Shown: positions 1-13,440, counted from the stretch's first letter. The stretch: DNA of 64,000 nt from Candidatus Contendibacter sp. (GCA_029624765.1 JARSSO010000032.1:20377-84376); one strand, 5' to 3'. The notes: a model not told the origin generated them from the letters alone. Numbers and translations: made by a program.

Positions 1-382
1 CGACGATGACCGGGGCTTCGATCTGAATCCCTAGCTCCTGGCGACGGGGAAGTTCGTCCTCGACCAAGCTGCGCTTGACATACGTGCGCCTCTTGCGCAC
101 CTCGATGCTGACGGTCTTGACTTGTCCCGCCACGCCGCCGGCCATCTTGATTTCACTGTGGGTCTTGCGCTTGAGCGTGATTTTTCTGGGCTCCGCCGCG
201 CCCGGCGTCGATCGGTTGCCGTGGCTCTTGCGCAGGTGCGCCAACAGATCCAGTTTCTGCTTCTCCGTGATCGCGGCATCCGCCCCGGCGACCGGAATGC
301 CGGCCTCGGTAAACTGTTCCAACAGGCGATCCACCGGTATGCCGACGACCGTCGCAAACTGCCTGACCGTTACATCCGTCAT
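1..382 (-). CDS. infB: Translation initiation factor IF-2, N-terminal part (cut by window edge)
   Basis: The first 127 codons read leftward from an ATG at 382 and run off the window. The protein begins MTDVTVRQFATVVGIPVDRL, a typical IF2_N domain (about residues 1-52). A basic stretch follows with KITLKRKTHSEIKM (about residues 67-80), as in the IF2-associated domain. The GTPase core would lie outside the window. IF-2 brings fMet-tRNA to the 30S subunit and drives subunit joining. It follows nusA on the same strand after a 25-base gap, the classic rimP-nusA-infB order. The N-terminus is variable in this family, so identification rests on the IF2_N match plus gene order; both agree. Confidence 0.93.
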   Translation of the reverse strand, partial: MTDVTVRQFATVVGIPVDRLLEQFTEAGIPVAGADAAITEKQKLDLLAHLRKSHGNRSTPGAAEPRKITLKRKTHSEIKMAGGVAGQVKTVSIEVRKRRTYVKRSLVEDELPRRQELGIQIEAPVIV

Positions 383-407
383 TCAACACCCCCGGGATAA
401 GCCCGCC

Positions 408-1934
408 CTACCGCTCGTTCTTCGAAAACCAAGGCGCGCGGGCCGTCATGATCAACTTCGCGGCCCGCTCGTCATCCAATCCGGCGATCTCGTTGAGATC
501 GTCCACCGACAATTCCGCCAGATCCTCCATCGTCACGATACCGCCGCTCGCCAGCGTAAAGGCCAGTTCCTCGTCCATCCCCTCCATCCGCAACAAGGCT
601 TCGGATGGCCGGGCGCCGCCAAGATGCTCCTCGGCGGCGATCGCGCGCGTCAGCAACACGTCGCGCGCGCGCCCGCGCAGATCCTCAACGATCTCGGCGT
701 CGAACTCGGGAATCTCCAGCATTTCGTGAGCGGGTACGTAAGCGACTTCGTCCAGGCCGGCGAAGCCTTCACGCACCAGGATCGCCGCGGTTTCATCGTC
801 CACGCCCAGTTGTTCCATGAACATCCGTTGCAGACCCGCGTCCTCCTGACCACGCCGGGCCTGGGCCTGGGTCCGCGTCATCACGTTCAGGGTCCAACCG
901 GTCAGGCGGCTGGCCAGGTGCACGTTCTGGCCGCCCTTGCCGATGGCCTGAGCCAATTGTTTTTCATCGGCGACGATGATGTCCATGCCGTGCGCGTCCT
1001 CATCGACGATGATCGACTCCACCTCGGCCGGCGACATCGCGTTCATGACGAAGCGGATCGGGTCGTCGTGCCACTGCACGATATCCACCCGTTCGCCGGC
1101 CAGTTCGTTGGTCACGCTCTGGACGCGGGCGCCGCGCATGCCCACGCAGGCGCCGATGGGATCGATCCGGGCATCCTTGCTCTTGACCGCGATCTTGGCG
1201 CGCGAACCGGGATCGCGGGCGGCGCCCTTGATCTCGATGATGCCCTGGTTGATCTCGGGCACTTCCAGCGTGAACAAGGCGATCAGGAATTCCGGCGCCA
1301 CCCGGCTGACGAACAATTGCGGACCGCGCACTTGGGTAGACACTTCCTTAAGGTAACCCCGCACCCGCTCGCCGATCCGGAACGACTCGCGAGGGATCAA
1401 TTCGTCGCGGGGTATCTTGGCTTCGACATTGCCGCCGACATCGAGAATGACGTCGCCTCGCTCCAGGCGCCGGACCATGCCGCCGATCAACTCGCCCTTG
1501 CGATGCAGGTAAGCCTCCACGATCTGCGCGCGCTCCGCGTCCCGAACCCGCTGGACGATGACCTGCTTGGCGGTCTGGGCGGCGATGCGTCCCCCGAAAT
1601 CGGCATTCTCCTGGGGCGTTTCGACATACGCGCCGATCTGGGCATCGGGCTGAAGCTGGCGTGCCTGATCCATGGCCATCTGCCGGTCCGGGTTGTCGAT
1701 TTGCGCCGCGTCGGCCACCACCAACCAGCGCCGGAAGGTTTCATAGCCGCCGGTGCGCCGATTGATGGCTACCCGCAGATCGGGATCGCCGGCATAGCGT
1801 TTTTTGGCCGCCGACGCCAGCGCCAACTCAAGCGCGCCAAAAATGATTTCCTTGTTGACGCCTTTTTCGTTGGAAACGGCATCCACGACCAGCAGAATTT
1901 CTTTGTTGCCTTCTTTGCTCTCTTTACCACGCAT
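408..1934 (-). CDS. nusA: Transcription termination/antitermination factor NusA
   Basis: 508 residues, close to the usual length of about 495-500. After a short basic extension comes KEILLVVDAVSNEKGV, the conserved NusA start. An S1 domain lies at about 135-200 (GDVILDVGGNVEAKIPRDEL), then two KH domains (DPIGACVGMRGARVQ and AIGKGGQNVHLA). The C-terminus has two acidic repeats of the gammaproteobacterial type (TAAILVREGFAGLDEVAYVP and LAFTLASGGIVTMEDLAELS). NusA binds RNA polymerase and controls pausing, termination and antitermination. The ATG at 1934 has GGAGG eight bases upstream, so the short N-terminal extension is probably real. Second protein gene of the rimP-nusA-infB operon. Confidence 0.97.
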   Translation of the reverse strand: MRGKESKEGNKEILLVVDAVSNEKGVNKEIIFGALELALASAAKKRYAGDPDLRVAINRRTGGYETFRRWLVVADAAQIDNPDRQMAMDQARQLQPDAQIGAYVETPQENADFGGRIAAQTAKQVIVQRVRDAERAQIVEAYLHRKGELIGGMVRRLERGDVILDVGGNVEAKIPRDELIPRESFRIGERVRGYLKEVSTQVRGPQLFVSRVAPEFLIALFTLEVPEINQGIIEIKGAARDPGSRAKIAVKSKDARIDPIGACVGMRGARVQSVTNELAGERVDIVQWHDDPIRFVMNAMSPAEVESIIVDEDAHGMDIIVADEKQLAQAIGKGGQNVHLASRLTGWTLNVMTRTQAQARRGQEDAGLQRMFMEQLGVDDETAAILVREGFAGLDEVAYVPAHEMLEIPEFDAEIVEDLRGRARDVLLTRAIAAEEHLGGARPSEALLRMEGMDEELAFTLASGGIVTMEDLAELSVDDLNEIAGLDDERAAKLIMTARAPWFSKNER

Positions 1935-1977
1935 GGCGTTCTGCCTCCTCGCCGGATCCGCACGCTCTCATCCCGTC

Positions 1978-2436
1978 CTAAAGTTCGGGCACCAGTCGGG
2001 CTTTTGCGATCCGCTCCAGCGGCACCCGCCATTCCCGACCTTCGCCATCCAGGATCACTACGTCACCGTCGCGCATCCCGACCAGCCGCCCAATCAGTTT
2101 CCGTCGTCCGTCCAGTAATTCCCGCAGGTGAAGGCGCACCCTGGAACCGGCGAAGCGGTCGAAATGCGCGGCCTCGAACAGAGGGCGATCCAGGCCGGGC
2201 GAGGAGATTTCCAGGGTATATCGTCCGGCGATCGGATCCTCGACCTCGAGCACGCCACTTAACTGATGGCTGACTCGCTGGCAGTCATCCAGGCCGATAC
2301 CATTCTCGCCATCGATATAGATCCGCAACAGGGCGCTATCGCGGCCGGGATGAAACTCCACGCCCACCACTTCATAACCCATGGCCTCCACCACGGCGGC
2401 CAACATCCGTCTGAGCGTCTTCAAGTCCTGACGCAT
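1978..2436 (-). CDS. rimP: Ribosome maturation factor RimP
   Basis: 152 residues from the ATG at 2436 (MRQDLKTLRRMLAAVVEAMG), the normal RimP length. The frame is open further upstream, but a start there would add about 40 unrelated residues. The core motif ISSPGLDRPLFEAAHF is present, as is the family pattern of an N-terminal alpha/beta domain followed by an SH3-like beta domain (RVRLHLRELLDGRRKLIGRL). RimP assists assembly of the 30S subunit. It is the first protein gene after the initiator tRNA and is followed by nusA after 43 bases. A ribosome binding site is weak (GTGG), so the exact start is likely but not certain. Confidence 0.94.
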   Translation of the reverse strand: MRQDLKTLRRMLAAVVEAMGYEVVGVEFHPGRDSALLRIYIDGENGIGLDDCQRVSHQLSGVLEVEDPIAGRYTLEISSPGLDRPLFEAAHFDRFAGSRVRLHLRELLDGRRKLIGRLVGMRDGDVVILDGEGREWRVPLERIAKARLVPEL

Positions 2437-2593
2437 TTTGACCACCACAAAAAAAAATGGGCCGGCGGCCCACTCGCTCGTCAACTCGACTGGCTCACCG
2501 CAACGCCCACCCCTGGCGAGCGAAATCGGGAGCCGTTCCTGGCGAAATCCCGCCAACCCTCACTGGCCAGGATGGCACTGGAACTGGCCGCAT

Positions 2594-2615
2594 AAAAAAA
2601 GCCCTTGACGGGCTT
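2594..2615 (-). terminator. Rho-independent terminator downstream of the initiator tRNA
   Basis: On the minus strand the stem AAGCCC / GGGCTT with a five-base loop is followed at once by a run of seven T. It lies 17 bases after the CCA end of the tRNA and about 160 bases before rimP. It would end or attenuate tRNA transcription ahead of the rimP operon. Confidence 0.8.
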
Positions 2616-2631
2616 CCTTGGGAAGAAGGTA

Positions 2632-2708
<77 letters not shown>

Positions 2709-2788
2709 TCAGAGAAAAATAATATAACACCAATAATGAGTACTTGGCAAGTGGCAAATAACTGATTCGCCACCGCCAACCCTTGAGG

Positions 2789-4281
<1,493 letters not shown>

Positions 4282-4328
4282 CCAGAGACCCCACGCACAT
4301 TTTCACCCTGCCAGCCGCGCGATTCACC

Positions 4329-4871
4329 ATGTACGCCTTTATTCCATTCTCCCGTGCCGGCCGCGATGGCCGACTGCTGCTGTTGGTGTTGCTGCTGGCG
4401 CTGATCGCACCCGTCGGAGCCACGGGATTAGATTTCACCCTGCCCAACCTCGATGGCCGGCCGGTGCGGCTGGCCGATTTTCGCGGCCAGTGGACAGTCG
4501 TGAATTTTTGGGCGAGCTGGTGTACACCCTGCCTGCTGGAAATGCCTGAACTGGAATCCTTTCACCAGGCCCAGCGCGGCCGCGCCGCGGTCATCGGCGT
4601 CAATTTCGAGAACCTCGCCCCTGGCGAAATCCGGCCCTTCGTGGAACGGCTGGGTGTGACTTTTCCCATCGTGCTGAGCGCCGGCCAGCGCATGCCGGGG
4701 TTTCCGCTCAAGGGGTTGCCGACTACTTTTCTGGTATCCCCCGCCGGTGCTCTTGCCCATACCCATTTGGGCGCGGTGAACGCCGCCTTGCTGGCTGAGC
4801 GCCTGACCGAGCTGGAGCGCGCCGGTGGCGGGCCCGACCAGCCAGCGGCGCCGAATCCTCCCCGGCCCTAA
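4329..4871 (+). CDS. TlpA/ResA-like thioredoxin-fold protein
   Basis: 180 residues with an N-terminal signal or anchor helix (about 16-33), then a thioredoxin fold of the TlpA type: [20 protein letters not shown], the active site [15 protein letters not shown] (Cys-Thr-Pro-Cys near residue 63), and the cis-Pro loop GLPTTFLV. Such periplasmic proteins reduce disulfides, often for cytochrome c maturation or metal centres. The tail after about residue 165 is Pro-rich and probably disordered. Nine bases separate it from acylphosphatase, so the two are probably co-transcribed. The partner cannot be inferred from the sequence. Confidence 0.87.
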   Translation: MYAFIPFSRAGRDGRLLLLVLLLALIAPVGATGLDFTLPNLDGRPVRLADFRGQWTVVNFWASWCTPCLLEMPELESFHQAQRGRAAVIGVNFENLAPGEIRPFVERLGVTFPIVLSAGQRMPGFPLKGLPTTFLVSPAGALAHTHLGAVNAALLAERLTELERAGGGPDQPAAPNPPRP

Positions 4872-4880
4872 GGAGGTTTT

Positions 4881-5153
4881 GTGAAAACCCTTTGCCTGCG
4901 CTGTCATGTCAGCGGCCGTGTCCAGGGCGTCGGTTTCCGCTACGCCACCGCCGAACAAGCCTTGCGGCTGGGCGTCACCGGTTACGTTCGCAATCTGCCG
5001 GATCGGCGGGTGGAAGTCCTTGTTTGCGGCGAGGAAAGCGCCGTCAACGCCCTGCGCAACTGGCTGTGGCAAGGCCCGCAGCTCGCCCGGGTGAGCGATG
5101 TTCGCTACGAAACGTTGCCCTACCGGGACCACCAAGATTTCCGAATCGACTGA
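4881..5153 (+). CDS. acyP: Acylphosphatase
   Basis: 90 residues, the normal size. The phosphate-binding signature GRVQGVGFR (about residues 12-20) supplies the catalytic Arg, and the catalytic Asn lies in YVRNLPDRRVEV. It hydrolyses acyl phosphates such as acetyl phosphate or 1,3-bisphosphoglycerate. Translation starts at a GTG preceded by a strong AGGAGG six bases upstream, which decides the start. It closes the short operon with the thioredoxin-like gene; the DnaA-box region follows. Confidence 0.95.
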   Translation: MKTLCLRCHVSGRVQGVGFRYATAEQALRLGVTGYVRNLPDRRVEVLVCGEESAVNALRNWLWQGPQLARVSDVRYETLPYRDHQDFRID

Positions 5154-5184
5154 AGGCCACATTATTTTTATCGCTGGCCTTGAC

Positions 5185-5406
5185 TTATCCACAGGCCTGT
5201 GCGCCGCTTGGCGTCGAGTGGTCTTGAGCGCCGATCTGGCGCAAAATCTTCGCCAGATTCCAAGGTTTACATGCAACCTACTGAAAAAAATAACAAATAT
5301 AGGTTGATCAAAAAATCACCAAACCGTTGTTCCCCTAACGGCAACACCCATTTATACACGCTGCGTCAAAGTTATCCACAGAGTTATCCACAGAACCTGT
5401 GGATAA
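5185..5406. other. DnaA-box cluster beside an AT-rich stretch (candidate oriC)
   Basis: Four perfect TTATCCACA boxes are present: 5185-5193, 5372-5380 and 5384-5392 on the plus strand and 5398-5406 on the minus strand. A near match (TTATACACG) lies at 5352-5360. Three boxes are packed within 35 bp. Between the first and second perfect boxes, about 5270-5330 is strikingly AT-rich in a GC-rich genome and resembles a DNA-unwinding element. The 280-bp gap between acyP and proS holds no gene. A DnaA-regulated promoter or titration site is the alternative. Two GATC sites only. Confidence 0.6.
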
Positions 5407-5433
5407 CTCCGCGCGTCGCGATATTCCGCGTCG

Positions 5434-7155
<1,722 letters not shown>

Positions 7156-7185
7156 CGATCTCGCCTTGCGAAACGTGAAAAGCAA

Positions 7186-7647
7186 TCAGGGGCTGCAATA
7201 ATACTCTTGTTCCGACTGGGCCTTTTTCAGTTCCGCCGCGCGCTGCTCGGCGTCGAGGGTCACCTTTTTGCCTTGGGCGTCGGTTCTCACCACCCGGCCT
7301 GGGCCTTGCAACACCTCGACGTTCTTCTTGGCGATCTCACAGTTCTTGGTGCGTCCTTCCTCGGCTTCCTTCTGCGTCTGCTCGGTCTGTTCCTTCTGCT
7401 TGGCTTGCTCCCGGGCCAACGCTTCCCGTTCCTTGGCCTGCTGGGCGCTCACGTCCACTTGGCTGCCGGCGGGCACGCTGGATTTATGCACCGTTTCGTA
7501 TTTCACGCCAGTGGGCGGCGCCAGCTCGGAGTATTTGATCCTCCCCTCCTCGTCGGTCCACTTGTAGATGAATTGCTGGGCCTGGGTCGTGACCACCGCT
7601 CCGCCACAACCGGCCGCCAGGATCAGCCACAGCGCTCGTTTCAACAT
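7186..7647 (-). CDS. DUF4124 domain secreted protein
   Basis: 153 residues with a signal peptide (about 1-23, cleavage near TQAQ). The DUF4124 core is FIYKWTDEEGRIKYSELAPP, where a WxDxxGxxxYS pattern is followed by a charged coiled-coil region (about 67-105, Gln/Glu/Lys-rich). The C-terminus holds two Cys that might form a disulfide. DUF4124 proteins are common in the gammaproteobacterial periplasm and have no assigned biochemical role. It lies 30 bases before proS and may share its promoter. Confidence 0.8.
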   Translation of the reverse strand: MLKRALWLILAAGCGGAVVTTQAQQFIYKWTDEEGRIKYSELAPPTGVKYETVHKSSVPAGSQVDVSAQQAKEREALAREQAKQKEQTEQTQKEAEEGRTKNCEIAKKNVEVLQGPGRVVRTDAQGKKVTLDAEQRAAELKKAQSEQEYYCSP

Positions 7648-7724
7648 GATCTACCTCCACATCGCCCGGACGTTCGCGGAAAGTGCGCCACGCGGCGAAT
7701 TTTCCGCGAGATCGCGGCGGGATT

Positions 7725-7754
7725 TTGCTGGAAAACGAAGTTGTGTAGTATAGC
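7725..7754 (+). promoter_or_regulatory. Candidate promoter for the ilvBHC operon
   Basis: TTGCTG (7725-7730) and TATAGC (7749-7754) are separated by 18 bases. They lie about 215 bases before ilvB in the 323-bp gap 7648-7970. The long leader could carry control elements, but I see no leader peptide rich in Ile, Val and Leu codons and no clear attenuator hairpin with a T run. Confidence 0.35.
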
Positions 7755-7970
7755 CGGTCCGCAAGACCCGCGCCCAGCGCGTACCGGCGGCTTTCATGAT
7801 GGGTAGCGCCCGCCGGGGTCCACCCCCCGCCGCGCGGCGGTTATCCCGCCCAGTCGCGGCTCCGGCCATGCCATTCCCAGGATCCGTCATGACGCCTCGG
7901 TACTTCGACGACGGTTCGTCTTGCCAGTTCGCAATCCACCCAACCCCGCTTACCATGAGGAGCCAACACC

Positions 7971-9716
7971 ATGGAACCCATCACTGGCGCTGAAATTCTG
8001 GTTCGCTGCCTGAAGGAAGAAGGCGTCGAGTATCTTTTCGGTTATCCGGGCGGCGCTGTGCTGCATATCTACGACGCCCTGTACAACCAGGAAGACATCA
8101 AGCACGTGCTGGTCCGTCACGAACAGGCTGCCGTCCACGCCGCCGAGGGCTACGCCCGCGCCAGCGGCAAAACCGGCGTGGTCCTGGTGACCTCCGGCCC
8201 CGGCGTCACCAACGCCGTCACTGGCATCGCCGACGCCTACATGGATTCCATTCCGCTGGTGGTGTTCTCCGGTCAGGTGCCCACGGCGCTGATCGGCAAC
8301 GACGCTTTTCAGGAAGTGGACGCGGTCGGCATCACCCGCCCTTGCGTCAAGCATAATTTTCTGGTCAGGGACATCAAGATCTTGGCCGAAACCATCAAGA
8401 AAGCCTTCTATATCGCCAGCACCGGTCGCCCCGGTCCGGTCCTGATCGACCTGCCGAAGGACATCACCATCGGCAAGGCCGAGTTTCATTATCCCAAGAA
8501 GATCAAGCTGCGCTCCTACAACCCGACGGTCAAGGGCCACGCCGGTCAGATTCGCAAGGCGGTGGACCTGATCCTGTCGGCCAAGCGGCCGATGATCTAC
8601 ACCGGCGGCGGTGTGATCCTGAGCGACGGTTCGCCGGAACTGGTCGAACTGACCCAGTTGCTCGGTTACCCGATCACCAACACGCTGATGGGCCTGGGCG
8701 CCTATCCGGCTACCGACAAGCAGTTCATCGGCATGTTGGGCATGCACGGAACCTACGAGGCGAACATGGCGATGCACCATTGCGACGTGCTGATCGCCAT
8801 TGGCGCCCGCTTCGACGACCGGGTCACCGGGAAGATCGACAAATTCTGCCCGACCGCCAGGATCGTCCACGTGGACATCGACCCGTCCTCGATTTCCAAG
8901 AATGTCAAGGTGGACATTCCGATCGTCGGCTCGGTGCCGAACGTGCTGCGGGCGATGATCAACGTGATCCGCGACGAAAAGCTGCGGTCCGACACCGAGG
9001 CCGTGGGGCGCTGGTGGCGGCAGATCGACGAGTGGCGAGCCATGAAGTCATTGAGCTATCGACCCAGCGCCGAAGTGATCAAGCCGCAGTACGTGATCGA
9101 GAAGCTGTACCGGGTCACCGAAGGCAAGGCCATCATCACCTCCGACGTCGGTCAGCATCAGATGTGGGCCGCCCAGTATTATCATTTCGACCGGCCGCGC
9201 CAATGGATCAATTCCGGCGGTCTCGGCACCATGGGTTTCGGCCTGCCGGCGGCGATGGGCGCCAAGCTGGCCTTCCCCGATCAGGACGTGGCCTGCGTCA
9301 CCGGCGACGGCAGCATCCAGATGATGCTGCAAGAACTGGCCACCATGAAGCAGTACCATACCCCGGTCAAGATCGTGAACCTGAACAACGGTTACCTCGG
9401 CATGGTGCGGCAGTGGCAGGAATTCTTCTATCAAAAACGCTACTGCATGACCTATTTCGAGGCTCTACCGGATTTCGTGATGCTGGCCGAGGCTTACGGC
9501 CACGTCGGGATGCGGATCGAAAAGCCGGGTGACGTGGAAGGCGCGCTGCGCGAGGCGTTCGCGCTGAAGGATCGCACCGTGTTCCTCGACTTCGTCACCG
9601 ATCAAACCGAGAACGTCTTCCCGATGATTCCCTCCGGCGGCGGCCAGAACGAGATGTTGCTGGCCGAACGCGACGAGATGGTTTCGACCCACGACGAAGG
9701 GATGGTGCTGCTGTGA
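7971..9716 (+). CDS. ilvB: Acetolactate synthase, large (catalytic) subunit
   Basis: 581 residues, full length for the family. The N-terminal ThDP-binding part has GYPGGAVLHIYDAL and the catalytic Glu in LVRHEQAAVHAAEGYARASG. The central domain follows. The C-terminal ThDP/Mg motif is GDGSIQMMLQELATM ... NNGYLGMVRQWQEFFY. It condenses two pyruvates to acetolactate (valine, leucine) or pyruvate with 2-oxobutyrate (isoleucine). It overlaps the regulatory subunit gene by four bases, and ilvC follows, so this is a biosynthetic rather than fermentative enzyme. AGGAG precedes the ATG. Confidence 0.97.
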   Translation: MEPITGAEILVRCLKEEGVEYLFGYPGGAVLHIYDALYNQEDIKHVLVRHEQAAVHAAEGYARASGKTGVVLVTSGPGVTNAVTGIADAYMDSIPLVVFSGQVPTALIGNDAFQEVDAVGITRPCVKHNFLVRDIKILAETIKKAFYIASTGRPGPVLIDLPKDITIGKAEFHYPKKIKLRSYNPTVKGHAGQIRKAVDLILSAKRPMIYTGGGVILSDGSPELVELTQLLGYPITNTLMGLGAYPATDKQFIGMLGMHGTYEANMAMHHCDVLIAIGARFDDRVTGKIDKFCPTARIVHVDIDPSSISKNVKVDIPIVGSVPNVLRAMINVIRDEKLRSDTEAVGRWWRQIDEWRAMKSLSYRPSAEVIKPQYVIEKLYRVTEGKAIITSDVGQHQMWAAQYYHFDRPRQWINSGGLGTMGFGLPAAMGAKLAFPDQDVACVTGDGSIQMMLQELATMKQYHTPVKIVNLNNGYLGMVRQWQEFFYQKRYCMTYFEALPDFVMLAEAYGHVGMRIEKPGDVEGALREAFALKDRTVFLDFVTDQTENVFPMIPSGGGQNEMLLAERDEMVSTHDEGMVLL

Positions 9717-10216
9717 ACAACAACGATCGTCACTTGATTTCGATCCTGATGGAAAACGAAGCCGGCGCGCTGTCGCGGGTGGCCAATCTGTTCTCGGCGC
9801 GCGGCTACAACATCGAGAGCCTGACGGTGGCCCCGACCGATGACGCGACTTTGTCGCGGTTGACCCTGGTCACCTGCGGCAACGAGCAGATCATCGAGCA
9901 GATCATCAAGCAGCTCAACAAGTTGATCGACGTGGTCAAGCTGATCGACCTGAGCGAGACCGACGCCATCGAGCGCGAGTTGATGCTGGTCAAGACCAAG
10001 GCCAGTGGCGAGCAGCGGGCCGAAATGATGCGGCTGGCGGAAATTTTCGGCGGTCGCGTTCTCGACGTGACCGAAGCGACGTATACCATCGAATTGACTG
10101 GCCCCGGCAGCAAGCTGGACAACTTCCTGCGTGCGGTCGAAAAGGACGCCATCCTTGAAGTCGTGCGTTCCGGCGCGACCGGCATTGCCCGCGGCCAGAA
10201 GGCGCTACGCGCCTGA
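9713..10216 (+). CDS. ilvH: Acetolactate synthase, small (regulatory) subunit
   Basis: 167 residues, matching IlvH/IlvN long small subunits. The N-terminal ACT domain is HLISILMENEAGALSRVANL ... GYNIESLTVAPT, and a second ACT-like domain covers about 80-160. It confers valine feedback inhibition and activates the large subunit. It begins with GTG, whose last two bases are shared with the TGA of ilvB, so the two subunits are translationally coupled. ilvC follows 83 bases later. Confidence 0.96.
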   Translation: MNNNDRHLISILMENEAGALSRVANLFSARGYNIESLTVAPTDDATLSRLTLVTCGNEQIIEQIIKQLNKLIDVVKLIDLSETDAIERELMLVKTKASGEQRAEMMRLAEIFGGRVLDVTEATYTIELTGPGSKLDNFLRAVEKDAILEVVRSGATGIARGQKALRA

Positions 10217-10230
10217 ACGTCTTGCGGTGA

Positions 10231-11313
<1,083 letters not shown>

Positions 11314-11375
11314 AGCACGCGCCAGGAGGCGGGGTATGGCATCGCTTGGTGTCAATCTCCCGCCTCTTGCGTTCG

Positions 11376-12161
11376 ATGGCGGATCCGATGACTCCCGATA
11401 CTTCCGAAGTCCGCCGCCCCCCGCGCGGCGTTTACCTGCTACCCAACCTGTTCACTACCGCCGCGCTGTTCTGCGGTTTCTACGCCATCATCGCCGCGCT
11501 GCAAAACCGTTTCGAGCCGGCCGCCATCGCGGTGTTCGTGGCGATGGTGCTGGACGGTTTGGACGGTCGGGTCGCCCGGCTGACCCATACCGAAAGCGAG
11601 TTCGGCGCCCAGTACGACAGCATGGCGGATCTGGTGTCCTTCGGACTGGCGCCGGCCCTGATCGTGTACGAATGGGCGTTGGGTTCCATGGTCAGCATGG
11701 GACCGTTCCTGTCCAAGCTTGGCTGGCTGGCGGCGTTCTTCTACACGGTGATGGCGGCGCTGCGGCTGGCTCGCTTCAACGTTCAGATCGGGAGCACCGA
11801 CAAGCGTTATTTCATTGGACTGCCCAGCCCCTCGGCCGCCGCCGTCGTGGCTGGGCTGGTCTGGTTCAGCGTCGATCTGGGCCTGACCGGCGTTCAGATG
11901 CTGTGGCCGGCCCTGGTCGTCACCGTCGGCGCCGGCGCGCTGATGTTCAGCAAGATTCTTTATTTCAGTTTCAAACAGATCGACTTGCGTGGCCGGGTTC
12001 CGTTTATCTCGGCCTTGCTCGTGGTGCTGACGCTCGTCCTCATCTCCAGCGATCCCCCCAAGGTGTTATTTCTCGGCTTCCTGCTATATGGCCTGTCGGG
12101 ACCGGCGCTGTTCATTTGGCGCTGGCGTCGGCACACCCGGCGGCAGATGGGAGCCTCCTGA
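11376..12161 (+). CDS. pssA: CDP-diacylglycerol-serine O-phosphatidyltransferase
   Basis: 261 residues from the ATG at 11376; another ATG at 11388 is equally possible and neither has a strong ribosome binding site. The CDP-alcohol phosphotransferase signature DG-x2-AR-x8-G-x3-D-x3-D is complete (DGRVAR ... GAQYDSMAD) near residues 52-75. About six to eight membrane helices follow. The N-terminus RRPPRGVYLLPNLFTTAALF is typical of the B. subtilis-type PssA that follows ilvC in many proteobacteria. It makes phosphatidylserine, the precursor of phosphatidylethanolamine, in the inner membrane. Confidence 0.92.
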   Translation: MADPMTPDTSEVRRPPRGVYLLPNLFTTAALFCGFYAIIAALQNRFEPAAIAVFVAMVLDGLDGRVARLTHTESEFGAQYDSMADLVSFGLAPALIVYEWALGSMVSMGPFLSKLGWLAAFFYTVMAALRLARFNVQIGSTDKRYFIGLPSPSAAAVVAGLVWFSVDLGLTGVQMLWPALVVTVGAGALMFSKILYFSFKQIDLRGRVPFISALLVVLTLVLISSDPPKVLFLGFLLYGLSGPALFIWRWRRHTRRQMGAS

Positions 12162-12395
12162 CCTTGGACGGGGAGCCATCAACGGTCGTCACAAGGAGGT
12201 TGCCAATAGAATAAATTTGGGTTGAACCGCGTAACAGCGTAAAGGCCGCTATACTTTTTTCAAGCTCCGCCCCACGCAACGAAACGCGGCCCCATTGCGT
12301 CACCCGGCTTGCCACGCGCGAACTCGCGGCCGCTCCCCCCGTTTTCGGGGAGGTGCCGATCAATATCCCGAGCGAGAAACCAGAGGATAAAGACC

Positions 12396-13376
12396 GTGCG
12401 AACCGGCGTCGTCATCGATTCGGCCTGCGATCTACCGCAGGCCTACATTCAAAGCCACGGCATCCACATCATGCCGATCAATCTGCATTTCGGTTACGAC
12501 ATCTTCAAGGATGTCCGCGACCCGGAAGCAACCCAGGCGTTCTATCGCAAGTATCTGGCCGAAAAGACGCTGGACGCCGAAACCGCGCCATTTTCGGCGG
12601 AACAGATCAAGGCGGTGTTCCTGGATGAACTGGTGCTGAAATACGACCGGGTGCTGGTCATCACCATCAGCCAGGCCCGCAGCGCGATCTTCGCCAACGC
12701 CACCGAGGCGTCCTTCGGTATCCTCAAGCAGTATCGGGAACGGCGGCAGAAGGCCGGCATGTCGGGATCGTTCTACCTGAGCGTGCTGGACAGCAAAACC
12801 CTGTTTACCGGTGAAGGCGTTCTGGCCCATGAGGCCATCCGCCTGCTGGAGGAGCAAAACCTGTCCTTTGGCGCCCTGCGCAACGCCATCGAACAACTCA
12901 GCCAGCAGGTCCACGGCTATCTGGTGCCCGAGGATCTGTTCTATATCCGCCATCGCAGCAGCAAGAAAGGGGAAAAAACGGTCGGACTGCTCAGCTACCA
13001 TTTCGGTTCGCTGCTCGACATCAAGCCGATCATCGGTTTCCACCAAGGCGAGAGCCAGGTCGTCGCCAAGGAGCGGGGCTTCGATCAAGCGATGATCAAA
13101 CTGTTTGAGATCGCCCGGCAAGCCATCGACCGGGGACTGGCGACCCGGATCGTCAACACCAGTTACGCCGGCGACCTTGAGCTCATTCGTCGCAAGCGGG
13201 CGTTCGTGGATTTCGAACGATACGCCAACGCCCGTGGAATCACGGTGCTGCTATCGGTCATGAGCACCACCGCCGGCGTCAATGTGGGTCCGGGCGCGTT
13301 CGCGCTGGCCTACATCGCCGGGCCGCCGCTCGCAACTATTACCGGTCCCAACGCCAACGCCGTGGCGCATAGCTAG
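12396..13376 (+). CDS. DegV family fatty-acid-binding protein
   Basis: 326 residues from a GTG at 12396 with AGAGGA eight bases upstream. The N-terminus RTGVVIDSACDLP is the DegV start with its lipid-carboxylate-binding Ser. Later segments KAVFLDELVLKYDRVLVITI and LVPEDLFYIRHRSSKKGEKT also fit. Proteins of this fold bind one fatty acid, and in Firmicutes the FakB proteins feed it to the FakA kinase. No FakA-like gene is in this window, so the role here is open. A TATACT -10 box lies at 12250-12255 without a well-spaced -35. Confidence 0.85.
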   Translation: MRTGVVIDSACDLPQAYIQSHGIHIMPINLHFGYDIFKDVRDPEATQAFYRKYLAEKTLDAETAPFSAEQIKAVFLDELVLKYDRVLVITISQARSAIFANATEASFGILKQYRERRQKAGMSGSFYLSVLDSKTLFTGEGVLAHEAIRLLEEQNLSFGALRNAIEQLSQQVHGYLVPEDLFYIRHRSSKKGEKTVGLLSYHFGSLLDIKPIIGFHQGESQVVAKERGFDQAMIKLFEIARQAIDRGLATRIVNTSYAGDLELIRRKRAFVDFERYANARGITVLLSVMSTTAGVNVGPGAFALAYIAGPPLATITGPNANAVAHS

Positions 13377-13440
13377 CGTGCCTTGGCAAGGCGCTGCCAG
13401 ACCGTTTGCGCGTTGAAGCTCGCTTTCGAGGGCATAAAGA

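Noticed and set aside
75..2273. Long rightward open frame (732 codons) opposite nusA and rimP
   Set aside because: It is antisense to two unmistakable genes, has no recognisable domain, and long antisense frames are expected in GC-rich DNA.
7648..7970. Riboswitch or amino-acid attenuator before ilvB
   Set aside because: No leader peptide rich in branched-chain codons, no terminator with a T run, and no known riboswitch core was found.
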